Of a stretch of DNA of 64,000 nt, positions 29,036 through 40,772 are shown in pieces. The stretch comes from Chitinophagaceae bacterium (GTDB lineage: Bacteria; Bacteroidota; Bacteroidia; Chitinophagales; Chitinophagaceae), in NCBI GenBank assembly GCA_024707305.1, contig JANPZZ010000012.1, positions 62,001 to 126,000 on the forward strand. The letters are read 5' to 3'. Position 1 is the stretch's first letter, and every line of letters begins with the position of its first letter. Under the pieces are notes generated by a model, which did no database searches, was not told where the DNA came from, and was given only the letters and a program-made list of their open reading frames with translations. The translations under genes were made by a program, and so were the position numbers.

Positions 29036-30581
29036 ATGAAAAGTATAGCCATTTTTTCAACATTGCTGGGAATGCTTTTATTGCAATCCTGCAGCAAAAC
29101 AAAAGACGCACCGTCGCCGGGTCCCGATCCGGTTACACCCACTCATTTTTCTTTACAGTTCAAGCCGTCGATTGTACTCGCGGCAGGCGAACAAATGCAG
29201 GATTATGAGTTTATCATTAGCCTGAATAATAACCAGGATGAGCCAGTGCTGGTTGATAAGAAACTTGCATTGCTGGATTCAGGGGGGCTGTATGCAGCGA
29301 AGCTGGAACTTCAACGGGGGACGTACAGGCTTACGAAGTTCTTACTCGCGCGAAAAACCGGGAGGGTTTTGTTTGCATCGCCGATAGCCGGTTCTCAGAA
29401 AGCACAATTGGTTACGCAGCCGCTTTCAATGGTAGTAACCAACGGCCAAACGAATTTGAAAGTGCAGGAAGTACAGCTCCTGCCTGTCAATCCGAACGAC
29501 CGCGAGTCGTTCTTCGGTTATCCTGACGGAATTTTTAATCTGCCATTAGATCCTAACGAACCGGAACCCGCAACACGGAAACTCAAGGTGCACCCTGTAG
29601 TAAGAATTGGTGATGTTGTTTACGACAGTATACCGACATCCCTGCAATTATACACCTGGGATCAGCAGAATAATGTGAACCTGCTTCAATTTAGTTCTCC
29701 GGGAGGTATCCATGAGATTACATTAGCGCCCAACGTCCGCCGTTTCAGAGTACGTATGAGCAAGTGGGCTTCCCAGTCTGAGTTGGAACTTACCGTAGGT
29801 CAGCTGGAAGAGACAAGAGTATACAAACTGGAAATTGTAAAAGCACCGCAGCCACTTAGAGAATTATTAACTTATAAGATGGTAAACAATAACTGGGCCG
29901 CCATTGAAAAAGTTGAATACAAATACGATGCTGCAGGAAGACAAAAACAAACGCATGCATTTTCGTAAGCGGGCAGATGGCTCTGTCTTTGTTGCTATGA
30001 CCGAAGATGCGGAATTTTCTAATGGAAAGGTTTCTAAAATCACACGAAAAGCGGAAGATGGACGCATAATTGGAAATACGCAGTTTCAGTACCATGGAAA
30101 TGGATTGGTGAGTAATATTCGCCACCAGGAAGGAACGGATAGTGTTACAACGATTACACTCAGTTATACAACCAGTCTTGATGCGAATAACAATCTGAAA
30201 ATCGAATCGTTTGGCGCCAACATAGAATATAGTTTCTCGCTCATGCGACATGCCTATCAGGCATACCTCGATGGGGGAGTGGTGGTGAATGATGGATTAT
30301 CGAGTGCGAATGGTAACTGGGAAGAAGGTCTCTATCAATATGATGGAAGTATCAATCCTTTTTATGGTGATGGCTGGCCCGACATGCAGCAATTTGTTAT
30401 CGGCAAACACAATCTTGAAATGCAATGGAAGACTTATGTAAATTACTGGCCGCCATTTGAGGTATATAATATCGCCTACAATTACACACCGGATGGATAC
30501 CCAAAAGAGGTATTGAAAAGCCATCGCAATGCGAGAACGCATGCTCACATTGACAGTTTTAAGGAAGTGTATGTCTATTAA
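29036..30581 (+). CDS. Lipoprotein with DUF4843/YD-like regions, unknown (one frameshift)
   Basis: About 514 residues from ATG 29036. Lipobox MLLLQSCSK; a proline-rich linker (PSPGPDPVTPTHF); then beta-rich segments (FSLQFKPSIVLAAGEQMQDY; DRESFFGYPDGIFNLPL). After a shift at T4 29960-29963 the frame continues FRKRADGSVFVAM with YD-style strands (QFQYHGNGLVSNIRH; TLSYTTSLDANNNLK), ending HIDSFKEVYVY. The protein is probably anchored to the outer membrane. I do not recognise a characterised family; the DUF label is a loose resemblance. The 285 bp upstream, shared with the divergent kinase gene, hold nothing recognisable. Confidence 0.65.
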
Positions 30582-30586
30582 ATAGA

Positions 30587-30790
30587 TTAATTGAGTATAT
30601 ACCGCTGAAGTGAAAGGGATTTGTATGGGGTATCAAAGTAGGCAAGCAGCGCTTTTCGCCAGCAGTCTTCTTTCTTTCCCATATTAATTATTTCCTGAAG
30701 ATAAATAGAGCGCTTTCGATGGTCCAGGTTGTCCAGAACAAACCGAAGCACCAGTTTTTTGGCTGTGGAGGTTGAGCGGGCACGTAACAT
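30587..30790 (-). CDS. Small hypothetical ORF, possible gene remnant
   Basis: 67 residues, basic, helix-rich (FVLDNLDHRKRSIYLQEIIN; CWRKALLAYFDTPYKSLSLQ). The HRKRSIYL...LLAYFDTPY pattern faintly resembles the C-terminal tail of tRNA 2-selenouridine synthase, which would make it a relic, but this is weak. It lies convergent with the lipoprotein gene (5 bp between stops) and beside three short-word repeat tracts. Confidence 0.35.
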   Translation of the reverse strand: MLRARSTSTAKKLVLRFVLDNLDHRKRSIYLQEIINMGKKEDCWRKALLAYFDTPYKSLSLQRYILN

Positions 30791-30830
30791 GGTTGGGGTT
30801 TTCAGAGGTAGAGAAAAAAATGATGCCAGA

Positions 30831-31034
30831 AGCGTGAGGCGTGAGGCGTGAGACGTGAGAAGGGGATAAGGAAATGTCAGTGGCGAGAACGCTGTGTATT
30901 CTGTGGGTAGGCTTCTCTTCAAAATATTTCCCACAGATTTACTCAGATGTACACACAGATTGCACGGATTTTTTTGTTTAGATATAAATGATGCATCCAC
31001 CTATCATCTCACGCCTCACGTCTCACGCCTCACG
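30831..31034. repeat. Inverted GCGTGAG tracts enclosing a CACAGATT tract
   Basis: AGGCGTGAGGCGTGAGACGT at 30837 onward and CTCACGCCTCACGTCTCACG at 31008 onward are near-perfect complements and could pair over about 25 bp. Between them, 30924-30970 carries a different series: CACAGATTTACTCAGATG, CACACAGATTGCACGGATT. The right tract touches the 3' end of the DUF4249 gene. Confidence 0.85.
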
Positions 31035-31038
31035 TATT

Positions 31039-31851
31039 TCAAGGCACTACTATCGTTTTCGTTCTCTCCGCATGCGCGCTGAAGTAGCCCAACGCACCTC
31101 CGCGGATATTAGAGACCGGATTGGATGGCGCTGCCTGTTGGTTGCCGCCACTGGCGCTGCGGTCGAGGCTGAACCAGTATTTATAGACCGGCGCATCAAT
31201 TGCCTGCAATGTTACTTCCACTTCATCACCACTTTTGAGAGCCACATTTCCTGCATCTTCATCTACAAAATAAAACAGGGTAGAGGAGATCAAACGCCCA
31301 TCGGAATAGTCATCATTCATAATCATGATGCGCATTTCCTTCAACCCGTTTACCACCTGGTGAAACCGGTAAGCATTCCCACGTCCGGGAGGATCCTGGA
31401 ACAACACATTCACCGTTTTTTGATATTCACCAAATAAGAGTTCATCTGTAATGAAGAGTGAATCGATATCCACCGGCTCAGGCATTTTACAAACAGCCGT
31501 AAACGTTTCACTGTTCACCTGTACATTGAGCGTATATGTTCTACCTGGAACTGCTACGAGTGTGCCGTGTGAATAGGTGCCGGAATTATTATCTGTAAAA
31601 TCGTAGATATTACCCAGGTTATCACTAATGGTTACAGTAGCGCCATTTATTCCCGGTGTATAATTGCTTTCGTCAAAGTTCACGGTTTGCGTAATACGCA
31701 CCCGCGCAGTGCCCGCTTCCTCAGAGATAGTGGCCTCCACCACATATTTTTTCTCTGCGTTGTTTAAATCAATGTCAATGACTTTTTCGCATGAGCTCAG
31801 CAGTATTATACCCAGGCATAGCGCTATCGTTAATTTGAACTGCTTCATCAT
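31039..31851 (-). CDS. DUF4249 outer-membrane lipoprotein
   Basis: 270 residues. Lipobox ILLSSCEK; mature part begins VIDIDLNNAEKKYVVEATIS, the characteristic DUF4249 opening, followed by Ig-like strands (GINGATVTISDNLGNIYDFT; YTLNVQVNSETFTAVCKMPE). DUF4249 proteins are encoded directly behind a TonB-dependent receptor in many Bacteroidota and are thought to cap or assist it, as SusD does for SusC. Here the start directly abuts the receptor stop. The substrate is unknown. Confidence 0.9.
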   Translation of the reverse strand: MMKQFKLTIALCLGIILLSSCEKVIDIDLNNAEKKYVVEATISEEAGTARVRITQTVNFDESNYTPGINGATVTISDNLGNIYDFTDNNSGTYSHGTLVAVPGRTYTLNVQVNSETFTAVCKMPEPVDIDSLFITDELLFGEYQKTVNVLFQDPPGRGNAYRFHQVVNGLKEMRIMIMNDDYSDGRLISSTLFYFVDEDAGNVALKSGDEVEVTLQAIDAPVYKYWFSLDRSASGGNQQAAPSNPVSNIRGGALGYFSAHAERTKTIVVP

Positions 31852-34183
31852 TTAAAATTTAAAATTATAAGACACCGATGGAATGAATTTAAATAATGCA
31901 TACCGCACAGCTTCTGTTCTTGAAGCATCATCCGGTTTATCACGGAAGCTGATGGTGTAAGCATTCTCACGACCGTAGGCATTGTACAAACTGAAACTTA
32001 ATTCAGATGACCAGCGTTTTTTCTTCTTCAGTTCCAGGTTGGCGCCTATGTCCAGGCGGTGATAGCTGGGCATACGGTAACCATTCCGTTCTGTATAATA
32101 AAATACGGTGCGATTGTCAACCCGATATTTTCCCGCAGGAAACGTAACCGCTTCTCCGGTATAAAAAATCCAGTTGGCTGATAACGTCCATTTTGAACTT
32201 AGCTGATAAGAACCTACAAGGGCAATTTCATGCGTCCTGTCCTGACGGGCATTGTACCATTGATTGTTATTGATGCCATCGATTTTGCGTTCAGTTTTCG
32301 AGAGTGTATAGCTGACCCATCCGGTGAATTTCCCTGCTTTTTTCTTTAATAGTGTTTCAAGTCCATATGCCCTTCCTTTTCCAAATAACAATTCTGATTC
32401 AATAGCGTCGTTGTTGGCAAAAACATCAGCTCCGTCGCGATAGTCGATCTGGTTTTGCATGGTCTTGAAATAAGTTTCTACGCTCCATTCCCAGGTTCTG
32501 TTAAAAAGGTCGCGGTAAAAACCAACCGATACCTGATCAGATATTTCCGGTTTAATAATATTTGTGCTGGCAATCCACTTATCAGTTGGGTTCGATGAAG
32601 TGGAATTCGAAACCAGGTGGAGGTTTTGAGTATTTCTCACATAGGATGCTTTTACCGACACCGCTGGATTGATCACATAACTGGCCGCAATGCGCGGTTC
32701 GGGATTGATGTAAGTCTGTACAAATTCCCCACGTTTGTAGCGTGTTGTATTGGTAACGTTTCCTTCTTCATCCACCTCAAAGTAGTCGCCTTCACCGAGG
32801 ATGCTGAATGAAGAGAGCCGCAATCCGTATGTGAGGTTGAATTTATCGGAAGCTTTCCATGTATTTGTAATAAAGATGGCATTTTCCCACGAATATCTTT
32901 TCTGCAATGCAGATGAATTCAATCCCGGTGAACTTTTAGCGTCTACTTCTCCGGGAGTGATGGTATGGTAAATGGTGTTGAAACCAAAGCGAACATTGTT
33001 TCTGGTGCTTGCGTTCCATTGGTATTCCTGTTTCAGGTTCCAGTCCTGGATCTGTGAAAAAAATATCAAAGTCATCACCGCCACTGCGGATGTTGATCAG
33101 GTATTTGTAATTACTAAATATCAATGAAGTGTTCTTAAATAATTTGCTGTTGAAAATATGATTCCAACGCAAAGTGCCCGTACCATTACCCCACTGAATT
33201 CCGAATGTTTCTCCCACACCTAAATGATCCTTTCCAAAATAACCAGACAAATAGAGTCTGTCTTTATCGCCAAGCTGGTAATTCAGCTTCGCATTCAGGT
33301 CGTAGAAATAAAGTTTATTCTGATTGATAGAAGAATCTTTCGAAAGTTTTAAAAACATGTCGGCATAAGTGCGACGACCGGTCACCAGGAACGAAGATTT
33401 ATCTTTCTGTATCGGACCTTCCACATTCAGTTTGGCAGAAATAAGACCGATGCCACCGCTCACGTTATAATCCTGGTTGTTGCCATCGTTCATTTTAATA
33501 TCCACCACCGATGACAGGCGGCCACCGTACTGGGCAGGCATGCCGCCTTTATAAACGGTCATGTCTTTTACGGCATCAGAGTTAAATGTGCTGAAGAATC
33601 CCAACAGGTGGGATGCGTTGTAAACCGGCGATTCATCTAACAAAATCAGATTCTGATCTCCCGCGCCACCACGAACATAAAATCCGCTATTGCCATCACC
33701 AGCCGATTTTATACCGGGCAGCAATTGCATCGTTTTTAAAATATCACGTTCGCCTAATAATACAGGAACGTTTTTAATCTCGCGGGTGCTGATTCTCTCC
33801 ATACCCATCTGCGGACTGCTGATGCTGCGGCCACGTGATTGCGCGGAAACGATTACACCTTCCAGGCTTTTTACTTCTTCTTCCAGGAAGATATTGAGAC
33901 GGATATCTGCATCTAAATTCAGCGAATCAATTTGGGATTGCAATCCGATTGCTGTAATCTGAAGTATGTACTTTCCCGCTGGGAGGGTGAGAGAATAGAA
34001 TCCATATTCATTGCTGGCTGTGCTGGCATTGCCTGCACGAACCGTGGCACCAATGATCGTTTCTCCTTTTGATTTTGATTTAATGATGCCGCTAACGGTA
34101 AATTTTTCGGAACCGGTGTTTTCCTGCGCAACCAGATTTCCATAGCAGATCAGCACAATCGCCAGAAACAGAATCTTTTTCAT
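31852..34183 (-). CDS. TonB-dependent outer-membrane receptor (one frameshift)
   Basis: About 776 residues. Signal peptide; CarboxypepD-reg-like domain (FTVSGIIKSKSKGETIIGAT); plug domain (LGERDILKTMQLLPGIKSAG; GFYVRGGAGDQNLILLDESP; YGGRLSSVVDIKM); then a beta barrel ending in VSYNFKF with a terminal Phe. The frame is broken at A7 33057-33063; one base fewer gives DDFDIFSQIQDWNLKQEYQW. It imports a substrate with TonB energy together with the DUF4249 partner. No carbohydrate or metal genes nearby reveal the substrate. Confidence 0.9.
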
Positions 34184-34223
34184 AAATAATTGATGGGCCG
34201 GTACGTTGGCCTAATTGATCAAA

Positions 34224-35063
34224 TCAGGGCAGGAAAGTGTAGGCATATTCAATTCGGCCCGTCATTTCCTTCTGTTTGTTAAACAAAGCTTCTCTTGTTT
34301 TTAAGCCGTGTTCGTTATAAGCATACCGCCAGATGATGTAATCGCTGCTTCTTGTGGAAACTGTGGCGATCTTTTGTATCACGCGGCCCTGCTCATCGTA
34401 TTCAAACATAAAATCAGGTAACAACTTTTTCAGCCGTTTGTTGTAACGAACGATGTCTGTTATTTGATCCTGGCTATTGTAGTAATAGTAGAGTTGATCT
34501 AAACCCGTATTTCTGCGGAATAATTGTTCATCGGCAACGCGTCCTTTTTCGTCTTTTGTTAAACGAAATTCGGTGGTATCTTTTTTATCAACGATTCGCA
34601 GGAAGCGGGTAGGACTGCCTGACGCGTCATAACTCCATTGATGCGATTCTGTCTGACTAAACTCCTGCGCTGAATCTTTTACATTGATGAGGACCTCTGA
34701 GATTCTATTCTGTGGATCGTATTTATATTCCGTAAGACTGGTAACGCCATTAGCGGAATCCGTAATACTCAGCAGTCGTCCGGCAGTATTAAAGCGATAG
34801 GCAGTGCGGCTGATCGACAATCCATTCCTTGTTTGTACCAGCCAGGTGCGGGTAGACGGATGAACCTGCTGCCATTCATTAAAGTCGCGAGAGCGGGCGC
34901 CGCGTTCATCAAAACCCGTAGCAGTTACGGTTTCAACTTTCTGATCAAGCAGCACTTTCATACGTTGCTCAATCGACTTTGCTTCCAGCAATTCGTTGAA
35001 ATAATGTTGCGCAGGAGCAACAAATGGGATAACCAGCAAAAGGATAAGCGAATATGTCTTCAT
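34224..35063 (-). CDS. Secreted YD-repeat-like protein, unknown
   Basis: 279 residues from ATG 35063 (MKTYSLILLLVIPFVAPAQ signal peptide); upstream in-frame codons exist but break the signal. The mature protein is built of strands typical of YD/RHS-like repeats: YRFNTAGRLLSITDSANGVT, YKYDPQNRISEVLINVKDS, FEYDEQGRVIQKIATV. There are about seven such units, too few for a toxin shell. It lies 40 bp ahead of the TonB receptor gene on the same strand and may share its transcript. Function unknown. Confidence 0.7.
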   Translation of the reverse strand: MKTYSLILLLVIPFVAPAQHYFNELLEAKSIEQRMKVLLDQKVETVTATGFDERGARSRDFNEWQQVHPSTRTWLVQTRNGLSISRTAYRFNTAGRLLSITDSANGVTSLTEYKYDPQNRISEVLINVKDSAQEFSQTESHQWSYDASGSPTRFLRIVDKKDTTEFRLTKDEKGRVADEQLFRRNTGLDQLYYYYNSQDQITDIVRYNKRLKKLLPDFMFEYDEQGRVIQKIATVSTRSSDYIIWRYAYNEHGLKTREALFNKQKEMTGRIEYAYTFLP

Positions 35064-35149
35064 TGATAAATGGATATTCAGCAAAAATAAACGAATAAAG
35101 CCCACTAATCGTTAATTTGCCCGGGCGAAATACTGTTAAAACCAAACTA

Positions 35150-36223
35150 ATGTCTCACACACCAGAACGGAAAGAAAGGGATTGTCTTAACTGCGGCACA
35201 TTTGTTCAGGGAAAATATTGTCATAAATGCGGCCAGGCCAATGTGATTCCAAAGGAAACATTCTGGGCCATGGTCACCCATTTGTATATGATATCACCCA
35301 TTTTGATGGTAAATTCTTCGAAACAGTCAATATTCTGCTGAAAAAACCGGGCTTTCTCTCGCAACAATACATGAAGGGGAAAAGGGCGAGTTATCTTAAC
35401 CCCATCCGGATGTACATATTTATGTCCGCCTTTTTTTTCCTGGTATTTTTCAGTATCAATAAAACCACAAGATATACTGGCGACATGAATGAGCCGCTAA
35501 CTACGGCGCAACGCGATTCCATTTTATCGGAAATCAAAGCAGGTGAATACAATCGGACCGACAGTGCGGTTCTTTACCGGATCACGGCGCTGATCAGCGA
35601 TACTACCCGCCCTTTACGTAAACTGGATTTGCTGCCCCTTAGCGAAGATTTTGTGGTGATGATTACATTTGGGCAACGGTACAATTCCCGCGAACAATAC
35701 GATTCAATACAGGCTGCCCTGCCAAAAAGCGAACGCGATAACTGGTTCCAGAAATTATGGAACAAACGGGCGATAGAACTGAACGAAAAAATACCGGAAT
35801 GATCCGTTTATGTCGTGGAGGGAAATCCTCAATATTGTGCTACACAAATTGCCTTACCTGCTATTTGTGAGCCTGCCGTTTTTTGCGTTATTGCTGAAAG
35901 TGCTCTATTACCGACGTAAGGAATTCTATTTTGCGGATCATGGGATTTTTACGGTTCATCACTATGTCGTTAGCTTTATCATGTTGCTGCTGGTATTCCT
36001 TTGGAACAAGCTGCACGGCCTCACAGACTGGTGGTTTTGGAACCTGCTGATAATTGCTTCTGTTTTTGCAATACCGATTTATCTCTATAAAGCCATGCGT
36101 CGATTTTACGGGCAAAGCAGATGGAAAACAATGCTGAAATTTTTGTTGTTAAACATCTCGGCATTTATATTGATCACACTTTTGTTTGTTGCATTTTTCA
36201 TTTTCTCTGTATTCAATCTTTAA
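35150..36223 (+). CDS. DUF3667 membrane protein with zinc ribbon (two frameshifts)
   Basis: About 357 residues. N-terminal zinc ribbon CLNCGTFVQGKYCHKCGQAN, then, after a shift near 35283, VYDITHFDGKFFETVNIL, LLKKPGFLSQQYMKGKRASY and LNPIRMYIFMSAFFFLVFFS, which is the DUF3667 core. A second shift near 35798 leads into MSWREILNIVLHKLPYLLFV and four further membrane spans to the stop. The family is Bacteroidota-typical with unknown role. It is followed 9 bp later by mazG. Confidence 0.85.
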
Positions 36224-36232
36224 TCTTATTTT

Positions 36233-37008
36233 ATGTCAGATACTTTATCCCAATCGTTTCTCGGGCTGGTGCAGATAATGGATGAACTGCGGGAACAATG
36301 TCCCTGGGATCGAAAACAAACCATTCACTCGCTGCGTCAGATGACGATCGAAGAGAGTTTTGAACTGGTGGATGCTATTACCGACAACGACTGGAAGGGG
36401 ATACGTGAGGAGTTGGGGGATCTGATGCTGCATATTCTTTTTATTCGCGTATTGCAAAAGAGGAAAAGCAGTTTACGATTGAAGAAGTGATCAATGGCAT
36501 CAGTGAAAAACTGATTTCGCGCCACCCGCATATTTATGGGGATGTAAAAGCCGATAGCGCAGAAGAGGTAAAGAAGAACTGGGAAAACCTGAAGCTGAAA
36601 GAAGGGAAGAAATCCGTTATTGGCGGCGTGCCACGTTCCTTACCAGCCATGGTAAAAGCCATGCGATTGCAGGAGAAGGCGAAAGTGGTGGGCTTTGAAT
36701 GGGAAAACCGCGACCAGGTTTGGGAAAAAGTGGAAGAAGAAACCAGGGAATTAAAAGAAGCGGTGGCGCTCAACAACCCTGATAAAGTGGAGGAGGAACT
36801 GGGAGATCTTTTCTTCTCTCTCATCAATTATGCACGGTTTTTGCAGTTGGATGCCGAAAATGCCTTAGAACGGACCAATAAAAAGTTTATCCACCGCTTT
36901 ACACAAATGGAATCAAAAGCCCTGGCCGACGGAAAAGACCTGGCCAGCATGTCCCTCGAAGAGATGGACGCCATTTGGAACAGCATCAAAAAGCAGCCCA
37001 ATAAGTGA
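36233..37008 (+). CDS. mazG: Nucleoside triphosphate pyrophosphohydrolase MazG (one frameshift)
   Basis: About 258 residues with the two tandem MazG domains of the long form. First domain: CPWDRKQTIHSLRQMTIEES, FELVDAITDNDW, EELGDLMLHILF. The frame then breaks at T5 36438-36442; one more T gives YSRIAKEEKQFTIEEVINGI. Second domain: VEEETRELKEAVALNN and EELGDLFFSLINYARFL, the E-x-x-E ... E-x-x-D metal sites. It hydrolyses non-canonical NTPs to NMP plus pyrophosphate. Its stop overlaps the GTG start of the following kinase gene by 4 bp. Confidence 0.92.
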
Positions 37009-40000
37009 GCCAAACCTGGAAAAATAAGGGATACTGGAAATGGGGACTTCTGATTCTTTCAGCATTACTCTTTACGTTTTCCATCGTCTTTAACCGGTTT
37101 TCAACTTATCGCTCTTCGTTACAGGGTGAGGTGAAGAAGGCTGAAAAATATCTGCACAATCAGCAAAAGGATTTTGAGAAGTTTCTGCAGGACACAGTGC
37201 TGGTTGGCAAACTGGTTCGCAATGCCGAAGATCGTGGCCAGTTCGATGCGCTTATTGCCAAAAAATATGGCATCTATCTCTACGAGGTTAAAGAAACCGG
37301 CACGCTTACCCTTAATTTTTGGAATACCCAACTGGTGCTTCCTCCCGACGAAACTTTTTCCGTTCCGGAAATGGAAGAGTATTTGTCGCTTCCCAATGGA
37401 GAATACCTGATCGTTAAAAAAACACTCCGCGTTTTTGAACAAACCATCATGGCTTATGCTATGATTCCGGTTAAAACAATTTACTTCCAGGAAAAATCTT
37501 ACCTGCCAAGCAGAATGGTTTATTCCGAAGATGTGGATGGCCGCGTGATGATCGCGACGGATGAGACGGATTTTCCGGTAAAGAGTTTGAGTGGAAAGTC
37601 CTTGTTTTATCTCGATAAAGTAGCCACTTCCGGTTTGCAGGTAAACGATAACTTAACCATCTTCCTGCGGGCGAGTGCTTTGTTGATCCTGTTGCTGGTG
37701 GTGCATCTTTTTGCAGAAACGCTGGCACGCAACCGCATTGGGAAAGGTGTGGCATTCCTTGTTTGTTGCCTGGTTTTTATCAGGGTACTCACTTATATTT
37801 TCCCTGAAATCCTAAACCTGCGCCAGTTTCCCTTATTCGATCCACAGATTTATGGTTCAAGTATTGTGCAACGCTCTTTGGGCGACCTGTTGTTGAATTC
37901 TATTTTTTTCTGCTGGATGGTAGTATTTACCTGGTCGAAAGTGCATCAACGTAAAGACCTTACCACGCCATGGATTAAATCCGTTAAGTGGCCCGTTGCT
38001 ATTTTCTGTATCTGCCTGCTGATTTATTCCACGTTTATCCTGTCCTCAGTAATCAGGAGTATTGTAGCTGATTCAAAAATTTCGTTTGACGTAACCAACT
38101 TCTTCAGCCTCAATTTTTATACGGTTGTCGGATTTTTTGTGCTGGCCACCTTAACGCTTTCTTACTTTTATTTCACACAATTACTTTTCAGGATCATATT
38201 TCCGGTGCTGGGAAACAACCGATGGCTGGTTTATTTCGGTATCGCATTCTCGGGTCTGGTGTTTTTAAGTATCCGCTCTGGCGATCCCACGGTTTTGTTT
38301 TATCTGCCAGTACTCGCCTGGTTATTGTTGTATACCTGGCTGATTGATCGTGAAGGAAAGATTCTAACGCGTTTCCGCATTAATGTTGCCGGTATCCTTT
38401 TCTGGATTGCCATTTTTTCTATTTCCATTGCAGCCATCATGCTGGCTGAAAACCGGAAGGCGGAATGGGAAAAAAGGAAGTTCTATGCCGAAAAAGCTAA
38501 CGGTACAAACGGATCCATCCAGCGAACGGCTGATGAACATCGCGCTTGCATATCTCGATGCCGACTTCCTGGAAGAGAATTTCCATCGTTTCTCTGATAG
38601 TGCTGCCAGCGCATTTTTACGCGATAGCATCATCACACAAACCTATAAACTCTATACCGAGAGTTTTGATACGCGATTGTATGCGTTTGATTCAGTAGGA
38701 CAACCACTGTGGAATAATGATCCTACAACCTACGACGCGCTTAATACGATTGTAACGCAGCAATCGCACAGAACGGATGTAGAAGGGCTTTATTTCCATG
38801 AAACTTCGTTTGATAAGTTTATTTACATCACGCGCCGGAAAGCGGTGACATCGGATGGCAAAGTGTTGGGACATTTCTTTATTCTATCTAATCCAAGAAG
38901 ATTTAGTACGGGCGAAATTTTTCCCGAGCTTTTCAGGCAGTACAAACAGAATTCACCCGAGAATTCTCCCATATATTTTTATGCTGTTTACAACAAAGGT
39001 CAGCTTACCGATAATTTCTCACACCGGTATCCTTTCCCTACAAAAATTGAAGATAACCGACGTTGGGTAGGGAATAATGAATTTGAACGCCGCACAAATG
39101 GCACTTATGATGAACTGTGGTTCCGGGCAACCAATCAGAAAGTGGTGGTGATTGCTCGCAAGCGCGATACAATTATCGAAACGATCACCCTGTTTTCTTA
39201 TATCTTCTGCTCCTTTATCTTCCTGGTTTTTGTGGTGCAAATGATATCGTTGATGCTGAAGGCCGCAATTGACCGGGACGAATTCAAACGCTTTTTCCAT
39301 TTTAATATCAGAAACCAGGTACATAGTACCATCATCTTTGTCAGCATATTCTCCTTTATCATTATTGGTGTTGCTACGATTAATTTCTTTAAAGCACGTT
39401 ATCACCGAAACAATAGTGATCGCCTGAGCCGCACCATGAGTGTAATGGTAAATGAAATGGAGAAACGGATTGGTGTGCACGATTCATTTGAAGAAGTGGG
39501 CGGGATCTATGATTCTGTGTCAACTTTTAATCTCGGTGCACTGGTAGAAGAAGTGTCAGAAATACATGGTGTGGATGTGAATGTGTATGACTTGCATGGT
39601 AATCTTCGTGAAACTTCGGAACGCGATGTGTATTCGAAGGGGATGATCAGTAATAAAATGCATCCGGTAGCTTATTATCACCTTGCACGTCTCAACCAGA
39701 TAGAACACGTACAGCAGGAAAGTTTTGCCGATTTGCCTTATTTGAGTGTGTATGCGCCCGTTCGCGATCGCAATGGGAATGCATATGCCTATCTCAGCAT
39801 CCCTTACTTCACCGCACAGTTTGAACTAAACCAGGAGATATCCAACTTCATCGTAACGGTGATCAATCTGAACGCATTCATATTACTGATTGCAGGTTTG
39901 ATTGCATTGATGATTACCAACAGAATCACAAGATCCTTCTCTGTAATCAGCAACAAGATGAAGGATGTAAATATCGGTAGCCAGAATGAGGCCATCGACT

Positions 40001-40767
40001 GGAACCGCGATGATGAAATTGGGGATCTGGTAAAGGAGTATAATAAGATGGTGGATAAACTGGAAGCATCAGCCGAAGCACTGGCGAAAAACGAAAGGGA
40101 AGGGGCCTGGCGCGAGATGGCAAGGCAGGTGGCGCACGAAATTAAAAACCCGCTGACGCCAATGAAACTGAGTATTCAATATCTGCAAAAAGCGGTAGAC
40201 AGCAACCAGCCTAATGTGAAAGAACTTTCCGGCAATGTGGCGCGAACGCTGGTTGAACAGATTGATCACTTATCGAAAATCGCTGCCGACTTCTCCCAGT
40301 TTGCCAATATCGGCTACACCAATGCAGAGAATTTCGATCTGCATAGCGTATTGCGTTCCTTACAGGAATTATATCGTGCCGATCCCAATATTGATTTCAC
40401 CTGGAGGGCTGTAAGTCGTGAGATCCGGATTTATGCTGATATAACGCAAATGAACAGGCTCTTCACCAACCTGTTTGCAAACGCGGTGGAAGCCTGTGCC
40501 GGCCAGTATTGCAAAATAGAAGTGGACGAGCGTGTGATAGACAACAAAGTGCAGATACGCGTGCGCGATAATGGTGAAGGAATTCCTGCAGAGATGCAAT
40601 CACGCATATTCATTCCCAATTTTACAACGAAATCGTCAGGTACAGGGCTGGGTCTTGCGATGTGTAAAGGCATCGTAGAACAAGCCAAAGGACGAATCTG
40701 GTTTGAAACGGAGCAGGGCGTGGGAACCAGCTTTTATGTAGAGCTGCCACTTGCTGAAGAAGCGTAA
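37005..40767 (+). CDS. Large NtrY-like sensor histidine kinase (one frameshift)
   Basis: About 1253 residues from a GTG overlapping the mazG stop. Several membrane spans lie at residues 8-27 and roughly 220-460, then a long periplasmic region, another span near 760 and one near 960. HAMP domain IGSQNEAIDWNRDDEIGDL is followed by H-box AREMARQVAHEIKNPLTPMK-like sequence (REMARQVAHEIKNPLTPMKL). The ATPase has NLFANAVEAC, DNGEGIPAEMQ and GTGLGLAMCKGIVEQ. A shift at A5 38491-38495 splits it. H-box and architecture resemble NtrY-type kinases, but no NtrX regulator is adjacent. The signal is unknown. Confidence 0.88.
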
Positions 40768-40772
40768 ATAAA

